Assembly: GCA_027730885.1 (NCBI GenBank)
Contig: JAQCHM010000219.1
Coordinates: 1-5,868 of the forward strand
Direction of reading: 5' to 3'
From: Actinomycetota bacterium
GTDB lineage: Bacteria; Actinomycetota; Acidimicrobiia; Acidimicrobiales; SZUA-35
DNA: 5,868 nucleotides
Shown here piece after piece: positions 1 through 5,868 of the stretch. Each line of letters begins with the position of its first letter. The stretch's first letter is position 1. The notes beneath the pieces were generated by a model that saw only the letters and a program-made list of their open reading frames with translations, was not told the origin of the DNA and did not search any database. Both the position numbers and the translations under genes were made by a program.

Positions 1-1815
1 GGCAGGCGAGCCGAGGGCCACGTCGTAGCGGTCGATCTCCTGGCCGGCCGCTCCCCCGCCGACCCCGTGGGCACCGATGATCTCGCCTTCGACACCTTCG
101 AAGATCCAGGCCGTGCGATCCGGATCGTCGAAGGTCCGTCGATACGGAGCGCCCCGGCCGAAGCCCTGGGCGGCAAAGCCCACGCCGCAGATCATGTTGG
201 GAGCCCGTCCGAGCCGGCGCCAGAGCCCGCCGTACTCGCCCCCGAAGGCGTGATGGTATTCGCCGGGCTCGGCGATCCAGGCCCGAGTCCCATCTTCGGC
301 CCGCCGGACTTCCATCGCGCCGGGCCACGCGTCGGAGAAGGCCACCCGCCAGTAGAAGCCGTTGCCCCCGAGGTACATGAGGCGTCCGCCGTTCCGTTGC
401 CAGGCTTCGAGAACATCGAGCATCGCCGTCGACCAGTACTCGGGGTGACTCCCCGTGACGAGTACCCGGTAGCCGTCGAGCGCCGCGCCGCCCTCGTCGT
501 GGAGCTGCTCGTCGGTCACCACGTCGAAGTCGACGCCCTGATGATGAAGAAAGCCACAGATGTTGGTGTCAGGGGTGAAGCCCCACGTGTCGGCGGCCGG
601 CTTGAGATTCATGACGGGCCGCCGCCTCGACGAGAACATCACCCCGCTCTTGTCGGAGTGGTACTCGTAGAGGCTCAACCCGACCTCGGGGTGGTCCCGG
701 AGCCAGAGGTGGTTCGGGGGCGGAGGCGCGCCACCGGGCGCAAACGTGGCGTTGGTCAAATGGATCCGCTGGTTGGCGTAGGCCAGGTAGGTGGCAACCG
801 GCACGAGGAAGGCGACATCGGAGCGACGGGAGGCTTCGGCCGCCACGAAGAACGGGGTCCGGTCGATGTGGCCGCCGTCGGTCCTGCTGCGGAAGCAGTA
901 GACCCCGCTGGCGAGCTCGGCGGGAACCGTCAGGGTGGCGTCGGTCTCCCAACCGGCGTCATAGAGGTCGTCGGTGTGGAAATGCACGGCGTCATAGTGA
1001 TGGGCGGGCGCTGCCGCGGGACCTTGGGCGGTCCCGTCCCAGGCCGGTCCACGAACGGCGCGGGCCGGAAGTTGGTGCAGGATGCCGTGGAGCCCGTGGA
1101 CGCCGGTGTCGCACCAGCGGTCCTGGTCAATCTCGATCGACGCATTCCACCGGAACACCGCGTCGGTGGGCTCGGCTGCGGCCTCGGTGGCCATCCACAG
1201 GCTCCCGATTCTTCCGTCGAAGCCGTGTCCGACCGTCAGCAGATCGCCCCCGCCGCCGGATCCGAGATCGGCAACGCCCTCCGCTCGCTGCGAGGTGGCG
1301 TCAGCGCCGGGCGATCGTGTCGGCGCCGCTTCGACCACGAGATGACCCCGACCGTGGCCGACCGAGAGGCGCAGGTGGTACCAACGGCGATGCTCCAGAC
1401 GACCCGTGCCGCGCTCGGCGGGATCGAGGGTGAAGCCGTCACCGGTCCACCAGACGATGACTCGACCGAGCGAAAGCACGGGCTGGGGGTCTTGGGGGCG
1501 GACCGACGGCCATACCGAGCAACCGATCGTGAAGGCCTCGACCGCCAACAGCGTGGACGGGCCGAAGATCGCACTGCTGCCGGCCACGATGGGTTGCCGA
1601 CGACCGTCGACCACGCGAGGGAAACCGGCGACGTCGACTTCGCGCTCGGTCAAGCCGAGCACCGGATTGCCCGCGTCCCCGCAGATGAGCTCGACCACGT
1701 CGATCGTCACTGGGCCTTCGCGATCGGACGAGAGTTTCAGGGCGACCTCGTCGCCGACGCGGCAGCTGACCGGTTCGCAGTAGCCGACGATCGATACCTC
1801 TGACATGTTGGTCAT
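1..1815 (-). CDS. N,N-dimethylformamidase large (beta) subunit-like protein, 3' end beyond window
   Basis: The frame is open from ATG 1815 to the left edge (605 codons, no stop), so the C-terminus is missing; the Paracoccus/Alcaligenes large subunit is about 760 residues. In order I see: a beta-rich N-terminal part; a LamG/concanavalin-like jelly roll at about 85-215 ending in FDGRIGSLWMA (199-209); a linker; then the catalytic-type domain from about 330, with SLYEYHSD (381-388), GSHPEYWS (455-462), GGNGFYWR (483-490) and GGEYGGLW (525-532). These motifs place it in the family by recall, without alignment. Known dimethylformamidase hydrolyses DMF to dimethylamine and formate at a mononuclear iron held by two Tyr and one Glu; Tyr460 and Glu527 are plausible ligands but unaligned. 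No small subunit gene lies upstream, where arsJ sits, so the substrate may differ. No signal peptide is evident. An in-frame ATG at 1806 is an alternative start. Confidence 0.82.
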   Translation of the reverse strand, partial: MTNMSEVSIVGYCEPVSCRVGDEVALKLSSDREGPVTIDVVELICGDAGNPVLGLTEREVDVAGFPRVVDGRRQPIVAGSSAIFGPSTLLAVEAFTIGCSVWPSVRPQDPQPVLSLGRVIVWWTGDGFTLDPAERGTGRLEHRRWYHLRLSVGHGRGHLVVEAAPTRSPGADATSQRAEGVADLGSGGGGDLLTVGHGFDGRIGSLWMATEAAAEPTDAVFRWNASIEIDQDRWCDTGVHGLHGILHQLPARAVRGPAWDGTAQGPAAAPAHHYDAVHFHTDDLYDAGWETDATLTVPAELASGVYCFRSRTDGGHIDRTPFFVAAEASRRSDVAFLVPVATYLAYANQRIHLTNATFAPGGAPPPPNHLWLRDHPEVGLSLYEYHSDKSGVMFSSRRRPVMNLKPAADTWGFTPDTNICGFLHHQGVDFDVVTDEQLHDEGGAALDGYRVLVTGSHPEYWSTAMLDVLEAWQRNGGRLMYLGGNGFYWRVAFSDAWPGAMEVRRAEDGTRAWIAEPGEYHHAFGGEYGGLWRRLGRAPNMICGVGFAAQGFGRGAPYRRTFDDPDRTAWIFEGVEGEIIGAHGVGGGAAGQEIDRYDVALGSPA

Positions 1816-1816
1816 T

Positions 1817-1824
1817 CCCCTCTC
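1817..1824 (-). promoter_or_regulatory. Ribosome binding site of the dimethylformamidase-like gene
   Basis: The purine run GAGAGGGG on the minus strand lies 1 base before ATG 1815 and 10 bases before the in-frame ATG 1806. Its GAGG core is 3 bases from the first ATG and 12 from the second. Neither spacing is ideal, so the true start could be either; the difference is three residues (MTN). Confidence 0.45.
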
Positions 1825-1878
1825 GGCCGACGTCCGAGGTAACCACTATCACGGCCAGGGTGGCAAGCGGGCGGGCGG

Positions 1879-3138
1879 TCAGTCGCCTTGTGGGCAGGCC
1901 GCGGCGGCACAACTGGGGGTGACCTGACCACCTCTCGGCGCATCGGTGGCGATCGGTAGGGCCGGCAGGCGTAAGGAGGACAACCACGAGAGGACCACGA
2001 ACGCCGTCGACCCCCACAACGCCGCTGACAAATCGCCCCACAGGTACAGCAACCCGGACAACAGCGTTCCGACCAGCCGGCCGGCGGCGTTGGCCGAGTA
2101 GTAGAAGCCGACGTCCAGCGCGACCTCGTCCTCAGTAGAGAAGGCAAGGACGAGGAACGAATGCAGCGCCGAGTTCAGAGCGAAGACAGCGCCGAAGACG
2201 ACCAGGCCACCCACCACCGCAACCTCGACCACGGTGTCAGCCGACACCAGACCGGCAATGGCCGCCGTCACGACGGCGAGCGCCAGAGCGGCATGCCTGG
2301 CCGACGTCACCTCGTCCGGGGCACCGAGCCGGGCCAGCAGCTTCGGGGCAAACGACTGGACGATCCCATAACCGATCACCCACAGCGCCAGGAAACCGCC
2401 CACTCCTTCCGTGGACCAGGCGAACTCATCGGAGAGGAACACAGGCAGCGCGACGACGAACCAGATGTCCCGCGATCCGAACAGGAAGAACCGGGCGACC
2501 GAGAGTCGGTTGATGGCGGACGACTTCGACGACACTGACCGGAAGGGCGGTTTCTTCTTCGATCTTCCGATGTCTTCATTCAGGAAGACGAGCAGGCCAA
2601 CGAGCGTGACAGCGAGCGCGGTCGCCATGGCCCACAGGGCGCCGTCGTAGCCGATCCACGAGAGAAGGGCCGCGCCGACGAAGAACCCGACGCCCTTGAG
2701 CGCGTTCTTCGATCCCGTCAGGATGGCGACCAGTCGAAACAGCGAACCGTCTCCGGCAACGGTCTTGACCGCGCTCTTGGAGCTCATCTTGGTGAGGTCC
2801 TTGGCGACACCCGACAACGCCTGGAGTCCCATCACGAAGATGACCGACCGCCATCGCTCCCATGACGGCGACTCGAAGGTCAGCGCGACGAGCGCGACGA
2901 TCTGTACACCCAGACCGACGGCGAGTGTTCGGTTGAGGCCGCGTCGTGCTCCGACCCAACCGCCAAGGAGGTTGGTGACGATACCCATGAACTCATAGGC
3001 CAGGAACAGGAACGCTATGGCGACCGGCGAGTAGCCGAGTTCGTTGAAGTGCAAGAGCACGAGCATCCGGAGGGCGCCGTCGGTGATCGTGAAGGCCCAG
3101 TAGCCCGCCGTCACCAGGCCGTAGTTCCGGAGCTTCAC
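1879..3138 (-). CDS. arsJ: ArsJ, organoarsenical (1-arseno-3-phosphoglycerate) efflux permease, MFS
   Basis: This 419-residue inner-membrane protein has about ten to twelve hydrophobic segments in a major-facilitator layout, for example around 8-30, 38-62, 72-88, 147-163, 167-186, 225-235, 246-262, 282-300, 303-328 and 352-385. The N-terminus (MKLRNYGLVTAGYWAFTITDG) and the segment SGVAKDLTKMSSKSAVK (109-125) are hallmarks I associate with ArsJ and not with general drug exporters. ArsJ exports 1-arseno-3-phosphoglycerate made by the partner GAPDH, giving arsenate resistance without reduction. The start is GTG 3138, sharing GTGA with the GAPDH stop (4-base overlap). I see no Shine-Dalgarno before it, so translational coupling to GAPDH is likely. 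The C-terminal tail from about 393 is polar and carries two cysteines (410, 415) of unknown meaning. The GAPDH next door strongly supports the call. Confidence 0.93.
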   Translation of the reverse strand: MKLRNYGLVTAGYWAFTITDGALRMLVLLHFNELGYSPVAIAFLFLAYEFMGIVTNLLGGWVGARRGLNRTLAVGLGVQIVALVALTFESPSWERWRSVIFVMGLQALSGVAKDLTKMSSKSAVKTVAGDGSLFRLVAILTGSKNALKGVGFFVGAALLSWIGYDGALWAMATALAVTLVGLLVFLNEDIGRSKKKPPFRSVSSKSSAINRLSVARFFLFGSRDIWFVVALPVFLSDEFAWSTEGVGGFLALWVIGYGIVQSFAPKLLARLGAPDEVTSARHAALALAVVTAAIAGLVSADTVVEVAVVGGLVVFGAVFALNSALHSFLVLAFSTEDEVALDVGFYYSANAAGRLVGTLLSGLLYLWGDLSAALWGSTAFVVLSWLSSLRLPALPIATDAPRGGQVTPSCAAAACPQGD

Positions 3139-4202
3139 TGGGCTGATTCGATCGAGGGTGAAGAGACGCCGGGTGAAGAGACGCCGGCTGTCCCGATAGA
3201 ACCGGCGACCTTGTCTGCAAGCTCGGCCATCCGATGGACGTACCCGTACTCGTTGTCGTACCAGACGAGAACCTTGACCATTCGGCCGTCGATCACCATG
3301 GTCGAGGGGCCGTCGATGATGCCCGAACGGGTGTCGTTGGTGTAGTCGGCCGACACCAACGGTCGGGCCTCGAAACCCAGGATTCCAGCCAGCTCTCCGG
3401 CCGCAGCCTCGCGGAACAGCTCGTTCACCTCATCGACCGTGACGTCCCGGGAAACCGTGAACACGCAATCGGTGAGGGACGCATTCAGCAGTGGTACACG
3501 CACCGCGATGCCGTTCATCCTTCCTGCCAGCTCCGGATAGATCAGGGTGATCGCCGTTGCGGAACCGGTCGAGGTCGGGATCAACGAGTTGAGCGCTGAC
3601 CGGGCCCGCCGCAGATCCTTGTGCGGGGCGTCGACGATGACCTGGGTGTTGGTGACGTCGTGAATGGTGGTGATCGCGCCGCGCTCGATGCCGACGCGTT
3701 CGTGGAGCACCTTGACCACCGGTGCCAGGCAGTTCGTGGTGCACGAGGCTGCGGTGACGATCCGGTGGGTGGCGGGATCGTACAGGTGATCGTTGCAACC
3801 CATCACGACGTTGAGGACGTCTGGGCTCTTGACGGGACAGGCCACCACCACTTTTCGCGCGCCTCCCTCGAAATGCGGTTCGAGGTCGGCGGCGGTCTTG
3901 AACTTGCCGGTCGACTCGATCACCAGATCCACGCCGAGCTCACCCCACGGGATGTCACCGGGCGCGGAGTGCTCGCTGAAGGTGACCGCCTGGCCGTCCA
4001 CCAAGAGACGGTCGGCTTCGGTCCCGACCGAGCCGTGGTATCGACCATGGACCGTGTCGAACTCGAGGAGATGCGCTGCGGTCTCCACCCCTCCCTTGCG
4101 CTCGTTGACATGGACGAGCTGCAGTTCGGCGTGCTGTTGCAGTGCGCGAACGACCAGCCGTCCCATCCTCCCGAATCCGTTGATACCGACGCCTACGGTC
4201 AT
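3135..4202 (-). CDS. gap: Glyceraldehyde-3-phosphate dehydrogenase of the ArsJ arsenate-resistance pathway
   Basis: This is a cytoplasmic enzyme of 355 residues; typical GAPDH is about 330-340. Visible are the Rossmann motif GINGFGRMGR (6-15), Glu34 where NAD-dependent GAPDHs usually have Asp, the catalytic block ASCTTNC with Cys154, catalytic His181 in TTIHDVTN, the phosphate-site stretch STGSATAI (211-218), Arg235 in VRVP, and WYDNEYGY (314-321) with the nicotinamide-contacting Asn317. In this operon type the enzyme acts on glyceraldehyde-3-phosphate with arsenate in place of phosphate, giving 1-arseno-3-phosphoglycerate for ArsJ. It could also run ordinary glycolysis, but position between arsR and arsJ with 4-base overlaps on both sides argues for the dedicated paralog. 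ATG 4202 has a strong SD (AGGAGG, 5-base spacing) and shares ATGA with the arsR stop. Oddities: Thr216 where classical GAPDH has Lys, and a C-terminal tail lengthened by a tandem repeat (GVSSP twice). Confidence 0.95.
   Translation of the reverse strand: MTVGVGINGFGRMGRLVVRALQQHAELQLVHVNERKGGVETAAHLLEFDTVHGRYHGSVGTEADRLLVDGQAVTFSEHSAPGDIPWGELGVDLVIESTGKFKTAADLEPHFEGGARKVVVACPVKSPDVLNVVMGCNDHLYDPATHRIVTAASCTTNCLAPVVKVLHERVGIERGAITTIHDVTNTQVIVDAPHKDLRRARSALNSLIPTSTGSATAITLIYPELAGRMNGIAVRVPLLNASLTDCVFTVSRDVTVDEVNELFREAAAGELAGILGFEARPLVSADYTNDTRSGIIDGPSTMVIDGRMVKVLVWYDNEYGYVHRMAELADKVAGSIGTAGVSSPGVSSPSIESAQ
3156..3185. repeat. Perfect 15-bp tandem duplication inside the GAPDH C-terminal tail
   Basis: Two adjacent identical copies of GGGTGAAGAGACGCC (plus strand) occupy 3156-3170 and 3171-3185, and two further bases (GG) continue the match. 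On the coding strand the unit is in frame and encodes the pentapeptide GVSSP twice near residues 340-349 of GAPDH. The perfect identity suggests a recent slippage duplication. It lies outside the conserved fold, so it is probably neutral. Confidence 0.9.
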
Positions 4203-4915
4203 CGCTTCCTCCTACCCCGTCCACTCTTGTTCTCGCTGCTGTCGCTCAGACCGGCCGCGGCCGATGCGATTCGGGCGTCGAGTTCGGCTACGACGGCGTC
4301 GAATGCGGCAGCCGTCCCTGTCGGCACCGGGTCGGGGATCGACCAGTGCCACCAGTTCGATGCCGGCTCCAGCTCCTCGTGCGCCACATCGCACACGGTC
4401 ACCACCTGGGACGTCGAAGGAATCGACCCGAGCGATCTCGGCGTCGCTTCGGCGAGCGACACCCCGGCCCGCCCGGCAGCAGCAACTGCGCCGCGGTGCA
4501 CGCGACTCGCCGGGCGAGTCCCGGCCGACGAGGCCGGCCCTCCGGTCCGGGCGGTCCACAGCGCGGCTGCCAGCTGCGAACGGGCCGAGTTCTGGCTGCA
4601 CAGGAAAAGCATCTCTCCTCGCGGCGAGTGGCGGACCGTCTCGAGCCCGGCCTTCAGCGGGCGAACCAGCCGCACGTACTTGCGTCGCCCATCGCCGGCT
4701 GAGGCCGATCGAGCGATGAGCCCGACCTCCTCCAGCACCTCGAGGTGATGGGCCAGAAGGTTGGACGGCATCGAGAGGCGGTCGGCCAACTCTCTCGGCG
4801 AGCGGTCACTCGTCGCCAAGTCCTCGACGATCGCGAGGCGTGCCGGCTCACCCAGCGCAGCGTGCAAAGCAGCCCGGGCAGAGAGTTGCGAGTCCCTGGC
4901 CCAATCCGCGCTCAC
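4199..4915 (-). CDS. arsR: ArsR-family repressor fused to low-molecular-weight phosphatase/arsenate reductase-like domain
   Basis: The protein has 238 residues in two domains. Residues about 11-95 form an ArsR winged helix: LGEPARLAIVEDL (21-33), the recognition helix region SPRELADRLSMPSNLLAHHL (39-58), and the wing around GDGRRKYVRL (74-83). Residues about 101-215 form a low-molecular-weight phosphatase fold: the P-loop CSQNSARS (Cys106 to Arg112, the CX5R pattern), VVTVCDVAHEEL (171-182), and WSIPDP with the likely acid Asp195. The only cysteines are 106 and 175. The classical ArsR arsenite motif (ELCVCDL-like) is absent, and so is the third redox cysteine seen in thioredoxin-coupled ArsC. 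The protein likely represses the operon it heads; the second domain may reduce arsenate, perhaps with a small thiol, or sense it. The start is GTG 4915: an in-frame TGA at 4957-4955 has no start codon between. The only SD-like purines run into the start. A basic tail (GRGRRKR) ends the chain. Confidence 0.9.
   Translation of the reverse strand: MSADWARDSQLSARAALHAALGEPARLAIVEDLATSDRSPRELADRLSMPSNLLAHHLEVLEEVGLIARSASAGDGRRKYVRLVRPLKAGLETVRHSPRGEMLFLCSQNSARSQLAAALWTARTGGPASSAGTRPASRVHRGAVAAAGRAGVSLAEATPRSLGSIPSTSQVVTVCDVAHEELEPASNWWHWSIPDPVPTGTAAAFDAVVAELDARIASAAAGLSDSSENKSGRGRRKR
4208..4213 (-). promoter_or_regulatory. Strong ribosome binding site for GAPDH inside the end of arsR
   Basis: AGGAGG on the minus strand sits 5 bases before ATG 4202, within the last codons of the arsR fusion. 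It is the best Shine-Dalgarno in the window. It contrasts with the apparent lack of one before arsJ and the poor one before arsR, which suggests that GAPDH is the most strongly translated member of the operon. Confidence 0.8.
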
Positions 4916-4962
4916 CTCGCCCCCGTGCGATTCGTTCTCGTTCTGGTCCGGATTTCACTCAT
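4912..4962 (-). other. Possible 16-codon leader ORF overlapping the arsR start
   Basis: ATG 4962 opens a frame that reads MSEIRTRTRTNRTGAR and stops at TGA 4914-4912, overlapping GTG 4915 of arsR in the same 4-base GTGA manner that links the downstream genes. There is no clear Shine-Dalgarno before it. It could couple translation into arsR, whose own ribosome site is poor, or be chance. Short length and Arg/Thr repetition make a working peptide doubtful. Confidence 0.2.
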
Positions 4963-5005
4963 CACTTATTGACTCAATCACATTTGAGTCTTTGAAGCAA
5001 CGACT
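4916..5005 (-). promoter_or_regulatory. Intergenic promoter region of the arsR-gap-arsJ operon
   Basis: These 90 bases separate the HTTM gene stop from the arsR start and are the only sizeable gap in the window. The half nearer the HTTM gene (about 4951-5005) is visibly AT-rich against GC-rich surroundings, as expected of a promoter, and contains the inverted repeat at 4971-4990. I could not pick a convincing -35/-10 pair: TTGCTT and TTGAGT occur on the minus strand, but neither has a good TANNNT at proper spacing. No hairpin followed by a T-run marks termination of the HTTM gene. Confidence 0.5.
4971..4990. promoter_or_regulatory. Inverted repeat, candidate ArsR operator
   Basis: Arms GACTCAA (4971-4977) and TTGAGTC (4984-4990) are perfect complements with a 6-base centre (TCACAT). 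The site lies 56-75 bases upstream of the arsR start in the AT-rich gap. ArsR-family repressors bind short dyads of the TCAA...TTGA kind near their own promoter, so autoregulation by the fused ArsR is the natural reading. The low-GC stem without a following T-run makes a terminator for the HTTM gene less likely. Confidence 0.6.
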
Positions 5006-5868
5006 TCAGCCTGAACTCTTGGTGAATCTCAAATGGCCTCTGAACCGACGAACGAGGTCGATCGACTTCTCGAGCTGGTACAGAGGCAGGATCGCGAACC
5101 CAAGTCCGTTGTAGGAGAAGAACACGAACATCGTCATCAGCGTCCCGAGATGGAAGAGCAACACACTGGGCACCCAAAGTCGGCGGAACCAACCACCGAG
5201 CAATGCCAGGGGTGCAAGCAGCTCGATGGCCAGGCCGCCCAACGCCATCGGCTGGAGCAGCCAGTCCTGTCTGACCACGAACGAGGCCAGTGGTGGTCGG
5301 GGTTCCCCCAGAAGATCCAGCCGGGTGGCCGAGTAGCCGATGTGGTTGGCCAGCGTCGTGCCCTCGACCCACGTCCACCCGCTGGCCCGCAGCTTCGCCA
5401 CCCCGGCCAATGCGTACGTGGTGACGGTGACGATCGCCAGCAGCCTGATCGGCCATCCGTACCGGACCGCCGGTGTCCGATCGGGACGGAAGGCTCGGCG
5501 AGCGTCGATACTGAACGCGTCGGCGGCAGGCGAAAACCCGAGAAGGAGCAGATGCAAGGTCACCAGGTGCTCGAAGTGGAGCATCTGGCCCCACGACGCG
5601 TGATAGGTGGCCCAAGCCAGGCTGGCCAACGCGAACACCGGGCCGCTCAGCCGGAACCACGCTCCCGAGACGAAGGCTGCACCGACGATCACGGAGACGA
5701 CGAAGAGCGACCACAGCGCAATGGGCGACACGGGGCCATCAAGGAGACCGGCGAGCCCGACCGGCTCGAACTGTCGGGCCGGACGATTCGCCAGGCGGGC
5801 GAACTCGCCCGCGCTGACCAACACGTTCGCCAGCTCGTAGCCGCCAACCGCGATGCGCAGCAAGGCCA
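5006..5868 (-). CDS. HTTM-type multi-pass membrane protein, 5' end beyond window
   Basis: The frame runs open through the right edge; a TTG at 5863 is possible as a start but the codon before it is also open, so the gene is probably truncated. Numbering from that TTG, 285 residues are visible with hydrophobic segments near 47-66, 74-88, 98-111, 138-155, 203-224 and 230-262. HFEHLVTLHLLLLGFSP (96-112) followed by YALAGVAKL and SGWTWVEG (150-168) matches the pattern I associate with HTTM domains, the membrane part of vitamin K-dependent gamma-carboxylase-like proteins, also found in many bacterial proteins of unknown function. The lumenal C-terminal part of true carboxylases is absent, so I do not assign carboxylase activity. 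It ends in a basic segment (VRRFRGHLRFTKSSG). It precedes arsR by 90 bases on the same strand; a functional link to arsenic is not shown. Confidence 0.72.
   Translation of the reverse strand, partial: ALLRIAVGGYELANVLVSAGEFARLANRPARQFEPVGLAGLLDGPVSPIALWSLFVVSVIVGAAFVSGAWFRLSGPVFALASLAWATYHASWGQMLHFEHLVTLHLLLLGFSPAADAFSIDARRAFRPDRTPAVRYGWPIRLLAIVTVTTYALAGVAKLRASGWTWVEGTTLANHIGYSATRLDLLGEPRPPLASFVVRQDWLLQPMALGGLAIELLAPLALLGGWFRRLWVPSVLLFHLGTLMTMFVFFSYNGLGFAILPLYQLEKSIDLVRRFRGHLRFTKSSG

Noticed and set aside
67..1803. 578-codon open frame on the plus strand
   Set aside because: It is in exact antisense register with the dimethylformamidase-like gene, where stops arise only opposite TTA, CTA or TCA codons, which are rare in this GC-rich DNA. 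Its translation shows no recognisable family, while the minus strand carries clear motifs.
1822..1838. Hairpin CTCGG/CCGAG between arsJ and the dimethylformamidase-like gene
   Set aside because: The stem is only 5 bp with no T-run, so it is not a convincing terminator. It overlaps the ribosome site and could mask it, but this is too weak to call.
3621..4748. 375-codon open frame on the plus strand
   Set aside because: It lies antisense across the GAPDH and ArsR fusion genes and has no recognisable domain; it is a GC-driven shadow.
4971..4990. Reading the inverted repeat as a terminator of the HTTM gene
   Set aside because: The stem is only 7 bp and AT-rich, with AATAAG and not a T-run after it; an operator fits better.
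4974..5714. 246-codon minus-strand frame overlapping the HTTM gene
   Set aside because: Arg/Pro-rich composition without membrane segments or motifs; the overlapping frame has the HTTM pattern and coherent hydrophobic helices.
1..5868. CRISPR arrays, tRNA/rRNA genes, insertion sequences
   Set aside because: No spaced repeats, tRNA-like cloverleaf, rRNA motif, transposase or terminal repeats were seen, and coding sequence fills nearly the whole window.

Overview
The window is GC-rich apart from a short AT-rich gap at about 4951-5005. All five genes I can support lie on the minus strand, read from right to left. High GC, codons with almost no TTA/CTA, frequent GTG starts and gene families common in actinobacteria suggest a high-GC actinobacterium, perhaps Acidimicrobiia-like. 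That placement is inference; no rRNA or other marker is present.

Layout in transcription order: (1) 5868-5006, the 3' part of a multi-pass membrane protein of the HTTM (vitamin K-dependent gamma-carboxylase N-terminal-like) type, cut by the right edge. (2) 5005-4916, a short AT-rich gap with a perfect 7-6-7 inverted repeat, the best candidate promoter/operator. (3) 4915-4199, an ArsR-type winged-helix repressor fused to a low-molecular-weight phosphatase/arsenate-reductase-like domain. (4) 4202-3135, a glyceraldehyde-3-phosphate dehydrogenase of the arsenic-operon kind. (5) 3138-1879, the major-facilitator permease ArsJ. (6) 1815-1, the first 605 codons of a protein resembling the large (beta) subunit of N,N-dimethylformamidase, cut by the left edge.

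Genes 3-5 are joined by 4-base stop/start overlaps and form a compact arsenate-resistance operon. By the established GAPDH/ArsJ mechanism, GAPDH uses arsenate in place of phosphate to make 1-arseno-3-phosphoglycerate. ArsJ exports it, and it then falls apart outside the cell to arsenate and 3-phosphoglycerate. No arsenite exporter (Acr3/ArsB) is visible here. The regulator has no cysteine in its DNA-binding half and only two in the whole chain, both in the phosphatase-like half. It may therefore sense arsenate through that domain instead of sensing arsenite through a classical ArsR cysteine site. The dimethylformamidase-like gene follows arsJ after 63 bases on the same strand and could be co-transcribed; its role with arsenic is unknown.
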